Assembly: GCA_043798435.1 (NCBI GenBank)
Contig: JAZDOR010000201.1
Location: 1 to 6,632, forward strand
Source: JAGUXG01 sp043798435
Lineage (GTDB): Bacteria; UBA9089; UBA9088; JAGUXG01
Reading direction: 5' to 3'
DNA: 6,632 bases
A model generated the notes under the pieces. It searched no databases and was not told the DNA's origin. It saw nothing but the letters and a program-made list of their open reading frames with translations. Positions 5,328 through 6,632 of the stretch are shown here, in pieces. Made by a program: the position numbers and the translations under genes. Position 1 is the stretch's first letter. The number at the start of each line of letters is the position of its first letter.

Positions 5328-6632
5328 ATGGAAAGATTGAAGAAGATTTTATGGAGTGCATTGACCGTGTCAATGCGAATAGGGGTTTTGATATGGAGTG
5401 CATTGACCGTGTCAATGCGAATAGGGGTTTTGATATGGAGTGCATTGACCGTGTCAATGCAGATAGGGGTTTTGGTTTTGGGGATGGTGATTGGGACAGA
5501 GAGAGTAGAGGCAGTAGACCTTTATGTGCCATCAGGGTATCCGACCATTCAGGCGGCGGTGAATGCGGCAAATTCTGGGGATAGGATATATGTTTCTGCT
5601 GGGACTTATAATGAGGCGGTTTATATCAATAAGCGGATTGCCTTGGTTGGGGTAGGGACACCTACGATTACTGTAAAAGGGCTTGGCGATACAAACACAG
5701 TTACCTTTGATGGCAATGTTACCAACAATGCCTCTATATCTGGATTCAGGATAACTGGGGCAACAGACCAATATTTTTTGCCTAATTATGGTATAGGGAT
5801 ATACTGCAATCAGGGTTCTCCAACCATCACCAACAACACCATATCAGAGAATTACACTGGCATCTGCTGCTCCTACTCCTCCCCATTCATCACCAATAAC
5901 ACCATCTCAGGGAATAGTTGGTGTGGCATCTTATGCGACGTTTTTTCCTCTTCCCCTTTCATCACCAACAACACTATAAGGAATAACTGGGAGGGCATTT
6001 TCTGCATCGGGGGTTCCTCACCAACCATCACCAACAATACCATATCAGGGAATACTTATTATGGCATCGACTGCTGCAACTCCTCCTCCCCATCCATCAC
6101 CAACAACACCATTAAGGATAACACAAATGGTGGCATTTTCTGCAACAACTCCTCCTCACCATCCATTACCAACAATATTATTACAGGAAATGGCACAACA
6201 AGCACAAATTATTATGGTATCTATAATCATCCTGACTATCCAGGCAACCCTATCATTGACTACAACTGTGTCTGGGGGAATGACTCACCTACTACCCACA
6301 ATTACTACAACTGCACACCAGGAATAAATGACATCTCTGCCAATCCCCAATTCATCGGAGGAGCTGACTTTCACCTGCAATCTACCTCCCCTTGCATAGA
6401 CAAAGGCTCAAACACCGCACATGGTATCCCAAACAAAGACAAAGATGGCAAACCTCGCATAGTAAACAGCATCGTTGACATAGGTGCTTACGAGTATCAA
6501 GGCACTGCACCTCCTCCGTCTCAATTAGAGATAACCACCAATTCTTTGCTTAATGGTCAAGTGAACTATATCTATTCTCAAGTCTTATCTGCCACTGGTG
6601 GCACGGCTCCTTATTCCTGGTCTAAAATTTCT
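5328..6632 (+). CDS. Secreted right-handed beta-helix protein with choice-of-anchor Q-type end and Ig-like domain (3' partial)
   Basis: Open for 435 codons to the window edge. The start is ATG 5328 with AAGGTG five bases upstream. Residues 1-62 are a signal region containing three copies of a 14-residue hydrophobic unit; cleavage is likely near RVEA (59-62). DLYVPSGYPTIQAAVNAA (64-81) opens the beta-helix. Coils at about 155-300 carry ITNNTIS-like turns starting at residues 167, 188, 212, 234, 257 and 280, spaced 21-24 residues apart, each preceded by Ser/Pro and a GIxC strand. QFIGGADFHLQSTSPCIDKGS (about 341-361) and VDIGAYEYQ (383-391) are typical of the choice-of-anchor Q type ending. LEITTNSLLNGQVNYIYSQ (from 400) starts a putative Ig (He_PIG-like) domain. 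An extracellular or surface adhesin or polysaccharide-binding role is plausible; no catalytic residues can be assigned. More repeats or a sorting domain probably follow. Confidence 0.9.
   Translation, partial: MERLKKILWSALTVSMRIGVLIWSALTVSMRIGVLIWSALTVSMQIGVLVLGMVIGTERVEAVDLYVPSGYPTIQAAVNAANSGDRIYVSAGTYNEAVYINKRIALVGVGTPTITVKGLGDTNTVTFDGNVTNNASISGFRITGATDQYFLPNYGIGIYCNQGSPTITNNTISENYTGICCSYSSPFITNNTISGNSWCGILCDVFSSSPFITNNTIRNNWEGIFCIGGSSPTITNNTISGNTYYGIDCCNSSSPSITNNTIKDNTNGGIFCNNSSSPSITNNIITGNGTTSTNYYGIYNHPDYPGNPIIDYNCVWGNDSPTTHNYYNCTPGINDISANPQFIGGADFHLQSTSPCIDKGSNTAHGIPNKDKDGKPRIVNSIVDIGAYEYQGTAPPPSQLEITTNSLLNGQVNYIYSQVLSATGGTAPYSWSKIS
5352..5477 (+). repeat. Three tandem 42-bp repeats within the signal peptide
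   Basis: Units at 5352-5393 and 5394-5435 are identical; 5436-5477 differs at four positions. Each encodes WSALTVSMRIGVLI (the third WSALTVSMQIGVLV). The 42-bp unit keeps the frame, so copy number can change without breaking the gene, only lengthening the hydrophobic core. Confidence 0.95.
5826..6185 (+). repeat. Degenerate beta-helix coil repeats
   Basis: Six ATCACCAACAA-like words begin at 5826, 5889, 5961, 6027, 6096 and 6165 (steps of 63, 72, 66, 69 and 69 bp). They encode ITNN turns of successive coils in the gene at 5328. Confidence 0.85.

Noticed and set aside
5351..5584. Plus ORF with repeated MECIDRVNANRGFD
   Set aside because: Out-of-frame reading of the 42-bp repeats; the 5328 frame gives a signal peptide and beta-helix and stays open for 435 codons.
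5352..6185. CRISPR-like direct repeats
   Set aside because: The 42-bp units have no spacers and the later repeats are degenerate coding repeats in one open frame.
6061..6327. Plus ORF of 88 codons, Thr/Pro rich
   Set aside because: Shadow in another frame of the beta-helix coils.

Overview
The window reads as a moderately AT-rich bacterial chromosome segment, accessory in character and full of repeats and gene remnants. A flagellar export gene (flhB), a membrane-anchored PASTA protein, secreted right-handed beta-helix proteins and the relic of a secreted protein with a FlgD/T9SS-like C-terminal domain suggest a flagellated, probably diderm, perhaps uncultivated candidate-phylum bacterium. 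The lineage is inference; no taxonomic marker is present.

Layout. 1-355: non-coding, with short repeats and the left half of a mobile repeat (261-345). 356-1060 (-): a three-PASTA-domain membrane protein. 1057-1593 (-): two broken gene ends; one carries the FlgD/T9SS-like C-terminus, and the other is unidentified and overlaps the PASTA start codon. 1653-2885 (+): flhB, outside any flagellar operon, with its N-terminal leader present twice in frame. 2812-2977: an 88-bp-period tandem duplication of the flhB 3' end. 2978-3168: a 191-bp MITE with inverted GTAA ends and a perfect 8-bp target duplication, the signature of IS66-family elements. 3199-4446 (+): an AlbA_2/GHKL-ATPase protein, overlapped by a 47-residue basic protein (4427-4570). 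4591-4645: a short leader ORF over competing hairpins. 4721-4903: the 5' end of a beta-helix gene, cut short. 4924-5238: an antitoxin-like gene followed by the remnant of its partner (5202-5327). 5328-6632: a large secreted beta-helix protein that runs off the window; its signal peptide contains a 42-bp unit repeated three times.

Together: there is no single pathway here. The common theme is local duplication and decay: both ends of flhB are duplicated, a signal peptide is triplicated, MITEs are present, and at least four gene fragments lie among the intact genes. The best candidates for something new are the flhB variant with a doubled N-terminus, the IS66-type MITE sitting on the stop codon of the duplicated flhB tail, the AlbA_2/small basic protein pair, and the triplicated signal-peptide core.
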